This document shows positions 38,078 to 49,805 of a DNA stretch of 64,000 nucleotides, one piece after another. The position numbers and the translations under genes are program-made. The notes below the pieces were generated by a model. That model was not told the DNA's origin, made no database searches, and was given only the letters and a program-made list of their open reading frames with translations. The DNA is from Azadirachta indica. Lineage: Eukaryota > Streptophyta > Magnoliopsida > Sapindales > Meliaceae. The stretch's first letter is position 1, and the number at the start of each line of letters is the position of its first letter. The DNA lies in the NCBI GenBank assembly GCA_022749755.1, contig CM040443.1:12063744-12127743 (forward strand), written 5' to 3'.

Positions 38078-38163
38078 ATGGATAAAATTTCTTTTAAGAC
38101 TGCATCTTTGATTGTGCTCTTGCTCATTTTTACAATATTAATTATGAAATTTTTTACAATATA
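38078..38163 (+). pseudogene. orphan signal-peptide exon, cut by a fold-back element
   Basis: The ATG and the next 49 or so bases match exon 1 of the 54944 and 47516 genes (MDKISFK, then ASLIVLLLI). From 38127 the sequence changes to a fold-back element, and the expected donor is missing. The frame continues a few codons to a TAA at 38161-38163. No second exon of this family follows before the 38576 gene. With a full promoter and a truncated leader, it is a clear dead copy. Confidence 0.8.
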
Positions 38164-38260
38164 AATTGCGGTCAAAATTTGTTAAAAAGTTTTACAACAT
38201 AAATTTTTTTAATTCAATGCTCTATTTAAAAAATTATATATATAATTAATATTGTAAAAA
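38127..38260. mobile_element. small fold-back element with perfect 19-base inverted ends
   Basis: TTTTTACAATATTAATTAT at 38127-38145 is perfectly repeated in reverse at 38242-38260, about 96 bases apart. Internal strips (TTTTTACAATATAAATT) are related to the ends. Peptide-gene sequence does not resume after it. Confidence 0.65.
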
Positions 38261-38575
38261 ACAAATGTATATGTCATTTGCAAAATAAAGCTAATTATTG
38301 ATTGCAAAGATGAGATAAGATCATTAAATAGAATCTAAACATGAGATTCTACCAGTTAGTTAGTAATTAAGAAGAAAGTGAACTAGCTTTGTAATTAATT
38401 GTTGATTTCAACTTCCCTCATCACTACCTTTAGTCTCAGAGTTGGTTTGTTCTTTAACTTCAAATACTATAAAAGGAGCTCCTTTGTAGCAGTGGAAATC
38501 ATAACCTGAAGCTGTTGTTCCCAGACTGATACAAATGCATTCGACAAAATATATTCTCAGACGATTTCTCTGAAG
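38261..38575 (+). promoter_or_regulatory. promoter region of the 38576 gene
   Basis: A clear TATA box, ACTATAAAAGGAGC, lies at about 38466-38479, near 100 bases before the start. The rest shows no feature. Confidence 0.55.
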
Positions 38576-38988
38576 ATGATGTTCTTGATCGTTTGCTCGA
38601 TCATAGCCTTTTGTTAGTCTCTTGATCCTTCTTTATTAATTAATCTTTCTATTTATCTATACATTTGATGTTGGTATACAAAGCTAATCATACTGTTTTA
38701 CCAGGGAATTCGGCAGCAGTAGAAGCAGTTTCATGTTCCAGCATAGCTGACTTCGTCAGCTCTGGCTTTGATTGTGGAGGCCTGCCTATCGACTGTGTTG
38801 AAAATACCTGTGGTTGTGTAATTGGAAACCCGTCGTCGCCTGAGAATTTTGAACCAGAGGGTGACAGTGTCGGCTCACCATGTCGGACGGACAGTGACCG
38901 CACCACCCTCCATTGCCTTCCCGAACGCAACAATCCAAATTGTATTCATCACAAATGTAGATGCACTTCTCCTCCTGACGGAGCATGA
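38576..38988 (+). CDS. secreted two-module cysteine-rich peptide with altered cysteines
   Basis: Exon 1 is 38576-38612 and exon 2 is 38705-38988 (acceptor TTTACCAG). The phase-1 joint gives about 106 residues. The start is a short leader, MMFLIVCSIIAF; the longer KISFK-type start of the sister genes is out of frame upstream, where an ACGATTTCTCTGAAG strip remains. Module 1 has lost its second cysteine (C-SSIADFVSSGFD-C). Module 2 has Arg at the second and fourth cysteine positions (RTDSDR and LPER), where the 36152 fragment keeps both. Ten cysteines remain in the mature part. The TGC-to-CGC type changes look paired. The leader is short for a signal peptide, so secretion is likely but not certain. 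It may be functional but diverging, or an early pseudogene. Confidence 0.65.
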
Positions 38989-39559
38989 ATTTGAATAATG
39001 CTCTATATATGTCCTTCTATCGATTAATTAACATGTCAAATAAAAGTTCTTAGCAATTATACATGCGTAATTCTTGTTAAGACTTAAGAGTTTGTTTGAA
39101 AATTAAGGCATTATAAAATAAAATTACTATGGTATTAGATATAAATATAACTATAAGACGTGAGTAGAAAAGTTAATTTTTAAATATTTAAACATTTATC
39201 AATTATTTGCCATAACTACCTACTTTTGTTTAGAATATATGAATCAATACACTAACTAATTGAGATCTTAATGATATTTTTGAAACCGTTTGAGACTAAT
39301 CAATCTAATATATAATAAAAATTGTGAATTGTAAAACTATATTTTTTTTCTTTTATATATCTTTAAAATATGTACTTATGATATAGTTTTTCAAATACGA
39401 TTTTTTGAAATAAATCTTTTACAAGTATAGTTTTCAAAAATATAATTTTTTTAAAAAATTATTATTTTTTTGTTGTAACTAATTTTTCAAATAAAAATAT
39501 GTAATTATTTTAATAGACTAATTTTTTTAAAGTTAAATAATAAAAAGAATTAAGTAAAT
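38989..39559 (+). repeat. array spacer, second copy, left part
   Basis: 3' flank of the 38576 gene, homologous to 36335 on and 43390 on. It ends at the solo-LTR target duplication, TAAAT at 39555-39559. Confidence 0.7.
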
Positions 39560-41288
39560 TGTGATACTTAGATTTTTTTGATCAATGCGTATATATAGAA
39601 AATAAAAAAATAATAATAATAATAAAATTAAGAATGTTCATTTAAAATAGATTATTTGATTATGAAAGAATAAGTTTATATTTTACAAGGAAAGAATTTT
39701 TTGTAATAAGATTTTATTGTGGATAAAAAGGTAAAAAATATAGAGTTAAAGGTTTGAATGGAAATGGGAGTCAAAATATTTCTTTTCAGTTTGCCTAATT
39801 GACTGAAAAAAAAAAAAGAAATGAAATGAATGAAAGGATAAAAAGGCATGTGGCAATGTACTAGCCCAATAAAAGAAAACCCAGTGTTAGATGGTGAAGG
39901 AATAGTGAAGTGGTGGGTGTTTTGTATAAATCTAAACTTTGCTTTTGCCTATTACAAAAGAAAAATTGAAAGCCAAAAGTTTTGAACTTGAGAGAACAAG
40001 AGAAAGAGAAAAAGAAAGTATAGTTTAAATTTATATTTTTAGAAAATTAATTTTGATTTTAAAAATTAGTAAATTATATAATTTAGTTGTAGAAATTTAA
40101 ATTGTTAGTGTGTAGATGTGTTTAAATACATATATATATATATATACAAGATGATTAAATCTGGATAATTGTTTATTATTATTTGTTAATTAATATTAGG
40201 AGGTGATTGGAAGAAGGAGAAGAAATCAATAAAAATATAGAATTGTCACACGTTTAGCAGGTAGGTATTTACATATATTTAGTAGATTTTAGTTTTAAAA
40301 TTGAATAGTAGGGTGATTAATTACAATTAATGTTTTAATAAACGTATATGAAATTTCTGAATCATGTGTTGATCCAATTAATTATTTTTCGAATCAGATT
40401 TAAATAGTAATTTTCATATGAATGTTAAATTTATAAATACAGTGAGAAAATTGTATTAATACGCATTATATTTTATAAATGTAAGATTTGTATGGAAATG
40501 TTATGAAATAATTTGATTAATGAAAATGAGATGGTCATAATTCTTGTTGTGCTATGGCATCGGTGTTTGGGGTGACGGTCCCTAAAAATAATGCCCCTAA
40601 AGATCATTTCTGTTAGGGTGACAGTTTTTGAAATAATGCCCCTAAAGATTATTTTTTATAAGATAACAATCCTTAATAATAATAATACCCCTAAAGTACG
40701 TATGCTAGGTTTTAGGGCGACAGTCCTTCGGAATAATGCTCATAAAGTACGCAAGCACAAAATTCATGAAATTTTTTTTTTAAAATAATGGAATTATGTG
40801 TTTTACGTTGTTTATATGAATATTGAAATTAAAATTTTGATTCAATATTTTACTACACTCTCTATTGGAAATTAGAAAATGCTTTTATATTTAAATTCGT
40901 TTATTGGAAATTTTAAAACTGCCGTTCTGTATAAATGTTTACTGAGCATTAGCTTATCATTACTTTTTAGATTTAAGTAATGTTGAAAATTTGTAAGTAA
41001 AAAACATAGAATATTTCAGAACCAACATTTTGCTACTTTGAAATTATGTATAATTATATGAGCTAGACTTTACAATCTATGGTTTTGATATAATTTACAT
41101 GCTTGTACTAAGATTTTAGAAGTTATATAACTGATTATATTCTATTAAGTAATGAAAAAAACAGTTGGTGTTTAATTTTATCGAAAGTGTTTAGAGTGAA
41201 ATTTTAACGTTTACAGGTTTACATATTTGATGTATACTACATTATAAAGAAAATTTTGTTGAAATTTTTTAGAATTAAGGATGTTACA
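39560..41288 (-). mobile_element. solo LTR, Gypsy (Tekay/Del-like) type, minus strand
   Basis: On the minus strand it begins TGTAACATCC (from 41288) and ends CA at 39560, about 1.73 kb. The TGTAACATCCC start is usual for Gypsy LTRs of this type. TAAAT at 39555-39559 and TAAAA at 41289-41293 look like a target duplication with one change. The homologous spacers near 36920 and 43757 run through this point without the element (AAGTAAAATTTTTAAAAT type). It aligns in reverse with 44573-46324. No internal region remains. Confidence 0.75.
40565..40755. repeat. short tandem repeat inside the solo LTR
   Basis: Four imperfect copies, about 45-55 bases each, of GGTGACAGTCC...AATAATGCCCCTAAAGAT. The reverse copy lies at about 45105-45230 in the other LTR. 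Such repeats occur in LTR promoter regions. Confidence 0.7.
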
Positions 41289-42700
41289 TAAAATTTCAAA
41301 ATAAAATTTAAATAATTAATTTTTAAAAAAATTAAAAATCTTACTTCTAAAACGAAAAATTTATACAAACAAAAGTAAAATGAACTTTATACTTCCAACA
41401 ACACTTATTCAACAATAACTAAATGAGAAAAAATAAAAAAAAATAAAGGGCAAAATACTTACAAGTTTTTAAAGTTGAGTTATTTGACTGATTAATCCCA
41501 ATAATTTCAATAATATTTATAAAAGTCTCAATTTATTAAAAAATGACAATTAAATTTTTAAAATTTGACAAAATATGATATTATCTAACATACATTAATA
41601 AAATAAACAATAATTTTACTTTCTAGCATAGTAGAATATCATATTAATCATATTTATTAATTATTATAAATTTATTAGTTATAATATATTAATAAATATA
41701 TAATTATCAGCTTGTTATATAATAATACTTATTATTATTATTATTATATTTTATTTTTAGTTAGGAATTCAAAAATATTTTGTTACCTATCATTTAATAT
41801 GAGTATAATTATTATTTTTCATAAATTAAAATTTTAATAAATATTTTTGAAACTATTAGAGTTAACCAGTGTAATAAACCAAATTTTAGGGATTTATATG
41901 TCTTTTTTGCCGAAAGTAAAAAGGGAGTCTTTTTTATAGACGGACATCGTACCAGGGTTGTTTGCCTTTTTATTTAAAATATAAATGGATATAAAATTTT
42001 AATAAATCTGAATATACAAATTCAAATGATTTTGAATAATATCTTTTTTTTTATTTATCATATTAATTCAAATATAAATATCTAAAATTAATAATTTTAC
42101 CTATCTTATTCTTACAAGTAATTTAGAAAAATTCTAAATACTAGAAAATAAACAAAATTTTAAGTCAATGCTCATTTATTTTGCCATATAAAAATAGTGT
42201 GAAAATTACTTATTTCCTCAAATAAGTTCTTTCACCTTCACTTTAAGAAATGAAACATTGACTTAAAATTATTCCAATCAAGGTAATAAGAAATTTATGA
42301 AATCTTTGAAGTTTTGTATTTGTGTCTACTTCTCAAATGTTACGTTTAGATTACTCTTTTAATGTAACTTGAGTAGTTGAGGGTATATTTAATCCTCTCA
42401 AATTATTTCGACTTTGAATAATAATAAGTAAGGGGTTAGTATTTGAAGACGATGTTTTTTACTCCATCCAAACCTTTAAAAAAATGTTATATTTAACTTT
42501 CTCAAATTATATTCTAACTTTTATGCAAATGATGACCTAACTATCATCAATTGGATAATAAAAGGTACTAAAAATAATATTATATCTCTCAATTAAAGAA
42601 AAAATATTTTTATGGAAATAAAGTAACATGAATCACTAATAAGGTTATGTATCTAAAAATTGATTGAACTGAGAAGATTATTTAACTTTTTATTTCTTTT
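41289..42700 (+). repeat. array spacer, second copy, right part
   Basis: AT-rich spacer continuing the homology with 36930-37840 and 43760 on, up to the family II promoter. No gene is seen. Confidence 0.65.
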
Positions 42701-42930
42701 CCTAGCCGTATAGAATTATCTTGCCAGATTTACATTCTAAATTCTCAGTCAGAAATTAAATAAGAGTATCCAATTAATATAATAATCAAAAACCCATAAC
42801 TGTCCAAATTCCTTTAGCAGCAAAATCTCAAGAATAGCACCATATACAAGTATATAAATTAAACATTGGAGAATCAACTGCTACTGCAATATATCCCTAC
42901 TGTAAAATAAACACAACCAAAACAATTAAA
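42701..42930 (+). promoter_or_regulatory. family II promoter, copy 2
   Basis: Same conserved block as at 37841. The TATA box TATATAAATTAAACATTGG begins at 42851, about 80 bases before the ATG. Confidence 0.7.
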
Positions 42931-43311
42931 ATGGGTAAAATTTCTTTCAAGAGTGCATCCTTGATCCTGCTATTGCTCAGTTTATCTTGTTAATCTCTCT
43001 AGTTCTGTCTCTCGAACACCACTATTTAGTGATAGCGCTTGAACTTCATGATACTTAATTTACATGAAAATTGCTTGCTTATGTTATTGTTTTCAGCTGG
43101 TTTTTTACTTTCAAGTTTGTCGAAAGCAGAAGCACAGAAACTTTTGCCATGTAAAAGTGATGAAGAATGCAAGTTTCTTGAATGTGAAACTGGTGCTGCT
43201 CATTGTGTTGACAATCAGTGTTCATGTACCACACCTGTTAACGTTGCTGCTGAGGACTCCATATTAGCCCATGCTCGGTGTCACAGAAAAGAGGATTGCG
43301 GCAAGCTATAA
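42931..43311 (+). CDS. secreted cysteine-rich peptide, family II, with a truncated second module
   Basis: Exon 1 is 42931-42988 (MGKISFK, then a Leu-rich core, donor GTTAATC). Exon 2 is 43097-43311 after TTTTCAG. The phase-1 joint gives 90 residues. The leader ends near SSLSKAEAQ. The module follows C-x5-C-x4-C-x6-C-x4-C-x-C (CKSDEEC, LEC, AHC, NQC, SC). After a linker, a second module starts with CHRKEDC and is cut by a TAA at 43309-43311. Coding-like remnants with more cysteine codons continue in the same frame to about 43366 beyond a further stop. The peptide is therefore one full module plus two extra cysteines. A single-domain secreted defensin-/NCR-like role is likely; the target is unknown. 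Confidence 0.75.
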
Positions 43312-43366
43312 TGCCGTTCCAAAGACTGAGTTAATGGAGTATGCGTTTGCGGTTATGATGCCTAGA
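43312..43366 (+). pseudogene. relic of a second cysteine module downstream of the 42931 gene
   Basis: Past the TAA the same frame reads CRSKD, a stop, then VNGVCVCGYDA and a TAG. The C-x-C ending matches the end of the six-cysteine module. Homologous relics follow the 47516 and 54944 genes. Confidence 0.65.
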
Positions 43367-43389
43367 CTAAGTCATCCATTGATTTTTTT

Positions 43390-44572
43390 ATACTATAAAA
43401 TTTGATTAGTAATAAAAGTTCATTTTTAAATATTTAAACATCTACCAATTATTTTTTCTAACTACCTACTTTTGTACAGGATATAAGAATTAATACACTA
43501 ACTAATTGAAATCTTAATGTATATATTTGAATCCTTTGAGACTAATCAGACTAACAAATCAAATTTTAAAACTTATATCTCATTTTCTTCTTTAAAATTG
43601 TGAATGGTATATATATATATATATGGAATATCTGTGTACGATATAATTTTTCAAATAGAATTATTTTTAAAGAAATTATTAATTTTTTGGTTATGGCTGA
43701 TATTTTCGAATAAAAGTATGTAATTATTTTAATGGACTAATTTAAAATTAAATAATAAAATGAATTAAGTAAAAGTTTTAAAATGAAATTTAAACAACAA
43801 AAGAAGTTTAAAATTCTTACTTGTAAAAGCTCAAAATTTCTACAAATAAAAGCAAAATAAATTTTTTAATCCCAATAACTCTTATTTAATGGTAACTAAC
43901 TAAATGATAAAAAATAAAAAATTAAAGGGCCAAAGACTTACAAGTCTGAGAGGTTTAGATTATTTGACTTATTAGTTTAGGTGAATTAAAAAATTTATTA
44001 AAGTCTAATTTATATAAAAAAATGATGATTACACTCCTCTCAATTATTATTATTTAACAAAATTAACTATTAAATCTTTAAAATTTGACAAAAAATATAA
44101 TATTATCTAAAATACTTTAATAAAATAAATAATAATTTTACTTCTAGCACAGTAACAATGTAATATTAATCATATTTGTTAATATAAAATAAATAAATTT
44201 AGTTTTAGGTATAATATATTAATAAATATATAATTATTGATTTGTTATAAAATAATACTCATCATTATTATTGTATTTTATTTTTAGTTAGGAATTCAAA
44301 AATAATTATTTTAGCTAACTATTATTAAATGTCGTTATAATTATTATTTTTTTAATAATTTAAGATTTTAATAAGTATTTTTGAAATTATTAGAATTAAT
44401 CAATCTAATAAACCAAACATAAGGGATTTATATGTCTTTTTCTCAACAGTAAAAGGGTTCTTTTTTTATAGAAGCACAAATCACATTGGGCTTGTTTGCT
44501 TTTTTATTTAAAATAGGAAAATTGACAAATTTCTCTTGATCTTTCGCGAAATAAACAAATATTGTAACATCC
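43390..44572 (+). repeat. array spacer, third copy, left part
   Basis: Homologous to 39000-39559 and 41289-41980. TA runs lie near 43610-43624. No gene is seen. The unit homology ends near 44515; the last 60 bases belong to another inserted strip, into which the LTR went. Confidence 0.65.
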
Positions 44573-46324
44573 CTAATTTTAAAAATTTTTTACAAAATTT
44601 CTGTTATAATATAATATACGTCAAATATATAATCCTATAAATTTTAAATTTTCACTCTAAACACTTTTAATAAAGTTGAACACTAATTACTTCATTTCAT
44701 TATTTAACAAAATATAATTAGTTTCATGACTTCTAAAATTCAAGTATAAGCATAAGAACTACTTTAAAATCATACATTGAAAAATTTTGCTTCTATAATT
44801 ACACATAATTTTCAAAAGTAGCAAAATCTTCGTTCGAGAGTATTTTTTATCTTCTACTTACAAATCTCCAATATTACTTAAACTTGAAGAGTAGAGATGA
44901 GTTAATACCTAATAGATATTTATATATTAAGACAATTTTAAAAGTTGCAATAAACAAGTTTGAACATAAAAGTACTTCTTAATTTCCAACAAAGAGTATG
45001 AAAAAATATTAAATCAAAATTTTAATTTCAATATTCATATAAACAACGTAAAACACATAATTCTATAAAAAAATTTCCATAAATTTTGTGCTTGCTACTT
45101 TATGCGCATTATTTCGAAAGACTGCCGTCTCAAAAACTAGCCATACTTACTTTAAAAACATTATTCTCAAGGATCGTCATCCTATAAAAAATGATCTTTA
45201 GGGGCATTATTTTCAGGGACCATCGCTCCAAACACGAGTGTCATGTCACAATAACAATTATGGCCATCACATTCTCATTTATCAATTCATTTTACAATAT
45301 TTCCATACAAATCATATATTTATAAAAATATAACGTGTGTTGATACAATTTTTTCACTGTATTTATAAATTTAACATTCTTATGAAAATTACTACTAAAA
45401 TTCAATTCAAAAAATAATTAATTGGATCTAAACATGGTGATTTAAAAATTTCATATACATTTATCAGAACATCAACTATAATTAAATATTCTACTTTTTA
45501 GTTTTAAAATCAAAATCCTCAAAATGCATATAAATATGTACTTGACAAATGTGTTATAATTTTTATGCCTCTGTTGGTTTGTCCTTCTCCTCCCAATCTC
45601 CTCCTAATACTAATGCAATAAATAATAAGGAATGATGATCCAAAAGTTTAAATTTAGTTACCTAAAATGTATACATACATACAAACATATATATATATGT
45701 GTGTGTATATATATTTAAGCATATATCTACATACTAACAATTTAATTTTTTACATTTAAATGAAATAATATACTAAATCTTTAAAATTAAAATTAATCAT
45801 CGAAGTTATAATTTCAAGCCAAACTTGCCTTCTTTTCCTTCCTTTCCTTTTCTTTCCTTCCTGATTTTGTTTCCTGTCCTTTGTTTCCAATTGTGAAAGC
45901 AAAGGTTGTATATATATTTATATAAGTTACCACCACCATAAACCATTCTATTTCTTTTATTTGTTTTATATATATATATATATATATATATTACAATACC
46001 TACCATGTACACATGCTACCCATTGATAACATCCCTAAATAAGTTCAAATGAAATGACACCTGACCTTTCAAATTTCAATCAAATCCTTCAACTTTTTTT
46101 TTTATACCTGTTACCCATAACAACATTTATATTATCCAATAATTTTATTATTTTAAAATCAGAACATATTCTTCTTAATAAAATCTCTTAAAAATAAAAA
46201 TAAAAATAAAAATAAAAATAAAGATATCTATCTTATAAATTCTAAATTTTTATATTCCTATGTGATATAAAATCAATATATCCAACATATGCATTCCATT
46301 TAAATAAGAATTCAAAGCATTACA
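44573..46324 (+). mobile_element. solo LTR, Gypsy (Tekay/Del-like) type, plus strand
   Basis: It starts TGTAACATCCCTAATTTT and ends CATTACA, about 1.75 kb. AATAT precedes and GATAT follows, a possible target duplication with one change. It aligns in reverse with 39560-41288, including the internal short repeat. It contains a TA run (45967-45991) and an AAATAAA tandem run near 46190-46222. No internal gag/pol remains. Confidence 0.7.
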
Positions 46325-47258
46325 GATATCCCCTTGATGTTTGAAGAAAAATAAATATCTCTCTCAAGATTGGGCAAATGGACAAATACTCCCTTAACTT
46401 TTATTTTCGTTAGTTAACCGGTTAAATTATTATTATTTATATTCTTAAATATTTGAAATAATAATAAATTAAGAAATACTTTTTATTTTTAACAATTTAA
46501 TCCTTATTTTAATATTTTTACATTATACTTATAAATATATGAAATCTTAATACATTTAAATATACAAATTTAAATAATTTTAAATAATATGTTTGTTTTT
46601 ATTTATCATATTTGAATATAAACATCTAAAATTAAGAATTTTACTAGTCATATCCTTACAAATAATTAAGATAAATTCTAGACAGTAGAAAATAAACAAA
46701 ATTTTAAGCAATGCTCATATTTTACCTATAAAAATAGTTTGAAAATTACTTTTGTCCTTAAATGAATTCTTTCACCTTCACTTCATACACTTATATAAAA
46801 AGAAAAAAAAAATTCTAAAATGTTCCAATCAAAGAAGTAAGAAATTTATGAAATCTTTGCAGTTTTACATTGTGTATACTTCTCAAATGTTAAGATTAGA
46901 TTGTTCTTTGGGCATAGTTCAATTAATTTAGGACATACTTGATGCTCCTAAATTATCCGAATTCGAATAATAATAAAAGGCAAGAGTTTAATATTTGTAG
47001 TTGAGATTTTTCGCTCTCATCCAAATCTTTAAAAAAGAAAATGTTACATTGAACTTTCTCAAATTATATTACAACTTTTATGCAAATAGTGCCGTAATCA
47101 TCAATTGAATAATAAAATGTACCAAAAACATTAATATTATATCTCTTACTTAAAGAGAAAATATTTTTATGGAAATAAAATAACATGAATCACAAATAAG
47201 GTAATGTATCTAAAAATTGATTCAACTAGTAAAGATTATTTAACTTCTTGCTTCTTTT
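46325..47258 (+). repeat. array spacer, third copy, right part
   Basis: 46325-46530 is non-unit DNA. From about 46540 the spacer homology with 41985 on resumes (AATATACAAATTTAAATAATTTTAAATAATAT type). No gene is seen. Confidence 0.6.
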
Positions 47259-47448
47259 CCTAGCCATGTAGAGTTATCTTGCCAGATTTACATTCTAATT
47301 AATTCTCGGTCAGAAATTAAATAAGAGTATCCAATTAATATAATAATTAAACACCCATAGCTGTCCAAAATTCCTATTGCAGCAAAATCTCAAGAAGACT
47401 ACCACCACATACAAGTATATAAATTGAACATTAGAGAATCAACTGCTA

Positions 47449-47482
<34 letters not shown>

Positions 47483-47515
47483 GACTGTAAAATAAACACA
47501 ACCAAGACCATTAAA
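47259..47515 (+). promoter_or_regulatory. family II promoter, copy 3
   Basis: Same block. The TATA box is TATATAAATT at 47416-47425. A TA run of about 30 bases has expanded between the CAACTGCTACT strip and CCCGACTG, pushing the TATA box farther from the ATG than in the sister copies. Confidence 0.7.
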
Positions 47516-47889
47516 ATGGATATAATTTCTTTCAAGAGTGCATCTTTGATCGTGCTATTGCTCATTTTCTCTCGTTAGTCTCTCTAGCTCTGTCTCTCAT
47601 ACGCCACTATTTAATGATAGCACTTGAACTTTTTGATACTGAATTTACATGAAAAGTGCTTGCTTAATTATGTTATTGTTTAATTTCAGCAGGTTTTTTC
47701 CTTTCAAGTCTGCCGAAAGCAGAAGCACAGGAACTTTTGCCATGTAAAACTGATGAAGATTGCAAGTTTATTGAATGTGAAACTGGCACTCCTCGTTGCG
47801 TTAACAATCAGTGTTCATGTACCGCAGCTGTTAAAGTTGCTGCTGGGAACTCCACCTTAGCCGATGCTCGATCGGTTCCACAGCAATGA
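47516..47889 (+). CDS. secreted one-module cysteine-rich peptide, family II
   Basis: Exon 1 is 47516-47573 (MDIISFK, Leu-rich core, donor GTTAGTC after CTCTC). Exon 2 begins at 47690 or 47693, because the acceptor reads TTTCAGCAG; both keep the frame. The product is about 85 residues, or one fewer. The leader ends SSLPKAEAQ. The module is CKTDEDC, IEC, PRC, NQC, SC, with the usual spacing. After a linker, a 4-base insertion (the GATC in CTCGATCGG) relative to the 42931 copy throws the second module out of frame. The frame ends at a TGA at 47887-47889. The 54944 copy carries the same insertion. The single module is intact, so the peptide is probably usable. Confidence 0.7.
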
Positions 47890-48112
47890 GGATTGAGACA
47901 AGCAATACCGTTCCAAAAACTATGTGTTAATGGAGTATGCGATTGCGGTTGTGATGCGTTGAATAATTCATCCATACGTCGGTGACTATTATAAAGTACA
48001 ATTTATTGATTAGTAATAAAAGGCATTGTGATATAAAACAGTAGAATTTTCAAATTTGTGCATTAATCGCAAATCTCTTTCACCTGTTTACTTTAATCCA
48101 AACAAAAACAAA

Positions 48113-48710
48113 CATCAAACAACAAGAAAAGGATGCTCTAGGCGCAGCTATTCAGTAATCCATCTGAGAGGAAAATTCCCCGACAAAACATCTACTTTAG
48201 AAATCTTTCCCTTCTTCGGGCATCCAGTCAGCGATCTTAGGAAATTTCAAATTGAAAGCAATGTGCCCATCATCTGCAGACGAAAACTCACAACCTCATG
48301 GAGATTTCTCACTCATCTTCTCCACAACCACACACCCAAGTGCCATCCGTCAAAATACCTCAGCAGTCTGTCCTTCACCAACTCCGTGTAACTGAACGTC
48401 CCTCTCTTTGTCCGAATTCTCCTTCTCCTCCTCGTAATCCACGTTCTTTGCCAATTCGTAATCCGCAAGCTTTGCAATAAACCCATCGATTTCAGTCATC
48501 GCCGTTGTATAACAGCGATTTCAGTCATCCCAAATCCTCCTACTCGTATTCAAGTTATCAAAGAATATCTTTCGTGTAACTCCGAACTCGTGCTGTAGCA
48601 AGCAGTTGATGGACTTACTTATACGCTGATACAATTGGTCGCTGCCACTACAGAACTTTAGAAACATGCTGTACCCTTCTCCTCAGTGTCCAAACAGCCA
48701 TAAACAAATA
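48113..48710 (-). pseudogene. MAPKKK-like protein kinase relic, copy 1
   Basis: The minus strand, read in mixed frames, gives kinase strips in order: RSYTKDIL (before the catalytic loop), KLADYELAKNVDYEEEKE (the DFG region, with DFG changed), LGCVVVEKMSEKSPWG (subdomain IX), then IADWMPEEGKDF (subdomain X) and HPFL near the end. These are typical of plant MAPKKK17/18-like kinases. Frameshifts, stops and the loss of the N-lobe make it dead. It lies tail-to-tail with the 47516 peptide gene and was duplicated with it (compare 55532). Confidence 0.7.
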
Positions 48711-49416
48711 TTAGGATTTTTATTTTAGTCGCATGTACTAATTACCCTTATAAAAGGAAGGATAAATTAAAGGTACATTAACTTTAGGGATTTTGATTTT
48801 GGCTTAAACTCAAGAAGATTTTTGTTAATTTCTCTAATATTATATCTCTCATTTAAGGTAGCATTTATTTTTTATCTGAAATTTGAATGTGACCAAAATT
48901 GAATCTAATTGATATATATATATATATATATTTACCTTAAACATCTAAATATAAAAGTTAAATTATTTATTTTTATTAGAATAAAAATTTAAAACTTATA
49001 TGTTGACATATATTTTATAAAAAATTTAATTACATTAACACAATAGTTCATAAATTAAATAATTTTTAATAAAGTTATATTAATATGTAAGTTATTTTAT
49101 CTATATGATATATGACTTTACTTAGCATTGTGAGTGAAAAAAATTATGAATTAATAATTTAAATGATATGATATAAAAATTAATGATAAAATAAATAAAA
49201 AATAAAATTACGTCAAAATATTATTCCAAGGCAATAAAAAATTAAATAAAATTTAAATTTTAAATATTAGAAATAAAGTAATAAACTAATAGTATTATTG
49301 AGAAATAAAATATTTATTTATTCAAACATTTAGTTATTCATACGTAAGTTAAAATTTTTAACTTAATACATTTTTAACAAGTTTTCAGATATAAATTAAA
49401 AAATAAACGCCTATAA
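48711..49416. other. AT-rich spacer before the plus-strand copia
   Basis: No gene is seen. A TA run lies near 48912-48932. TATAA at 49412-49416 is the left target duplication of the copia element. Confidence 0.5.
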
Positions 49417-49805
49417 TGTTGAAAATTAAATTTAATTTGATTTAAAATAAATTGGGTTTGTAAGTTGGACTTAGAAATAATGTAGCCTAATTTTTAAAAA
49501 TTTGTAAGAAAATATCTAAATATTTATTTCATAAATATCTAGATATGTAGCAATAAAAATCTAGATATTTGTAGTAAATATGTAGATATTATTATAAATA
49601 TTTCTAAAAAGAAATTTATAACTATTAGGTTATATGTATATTGACATAATTTTAATCGTTGGTTAAGGAGGTGTCATATTATAAATAGGGATGAGTTCTT
49701 CCATTGCAAGTCAAACAAAAAAAATTAGAAACCAATAAAATTGTAAGCTTCTCCTTCCTTCTTTGTCCATAATTATCCTAACAAATTTATCTCTACCTTC
49801 CAACA
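49417..49805 (+). repeat. 5' LTR of the plus-strand copia
   Basis: 389 bases, from TGTTGAAAATT to CCTTCCAACA. It lacks a strip (CTTTTGTAATATAAGCTC) that the 3' LTR has. Confidence 0.85.

Noticed and set aside
39560..46324. The two LTRs as ends of one retrotransposon around the 42931 gene
   Set aside because: They are in opposite orientation, and the DNA between them is array spacer and a peptide gene, not gag/pol.
48056..48480. Plus-strand open frames of 111 and 60 codons
   Set aside because: Antisense of the kinase relic, which has recognisable motifs on the minus strand.
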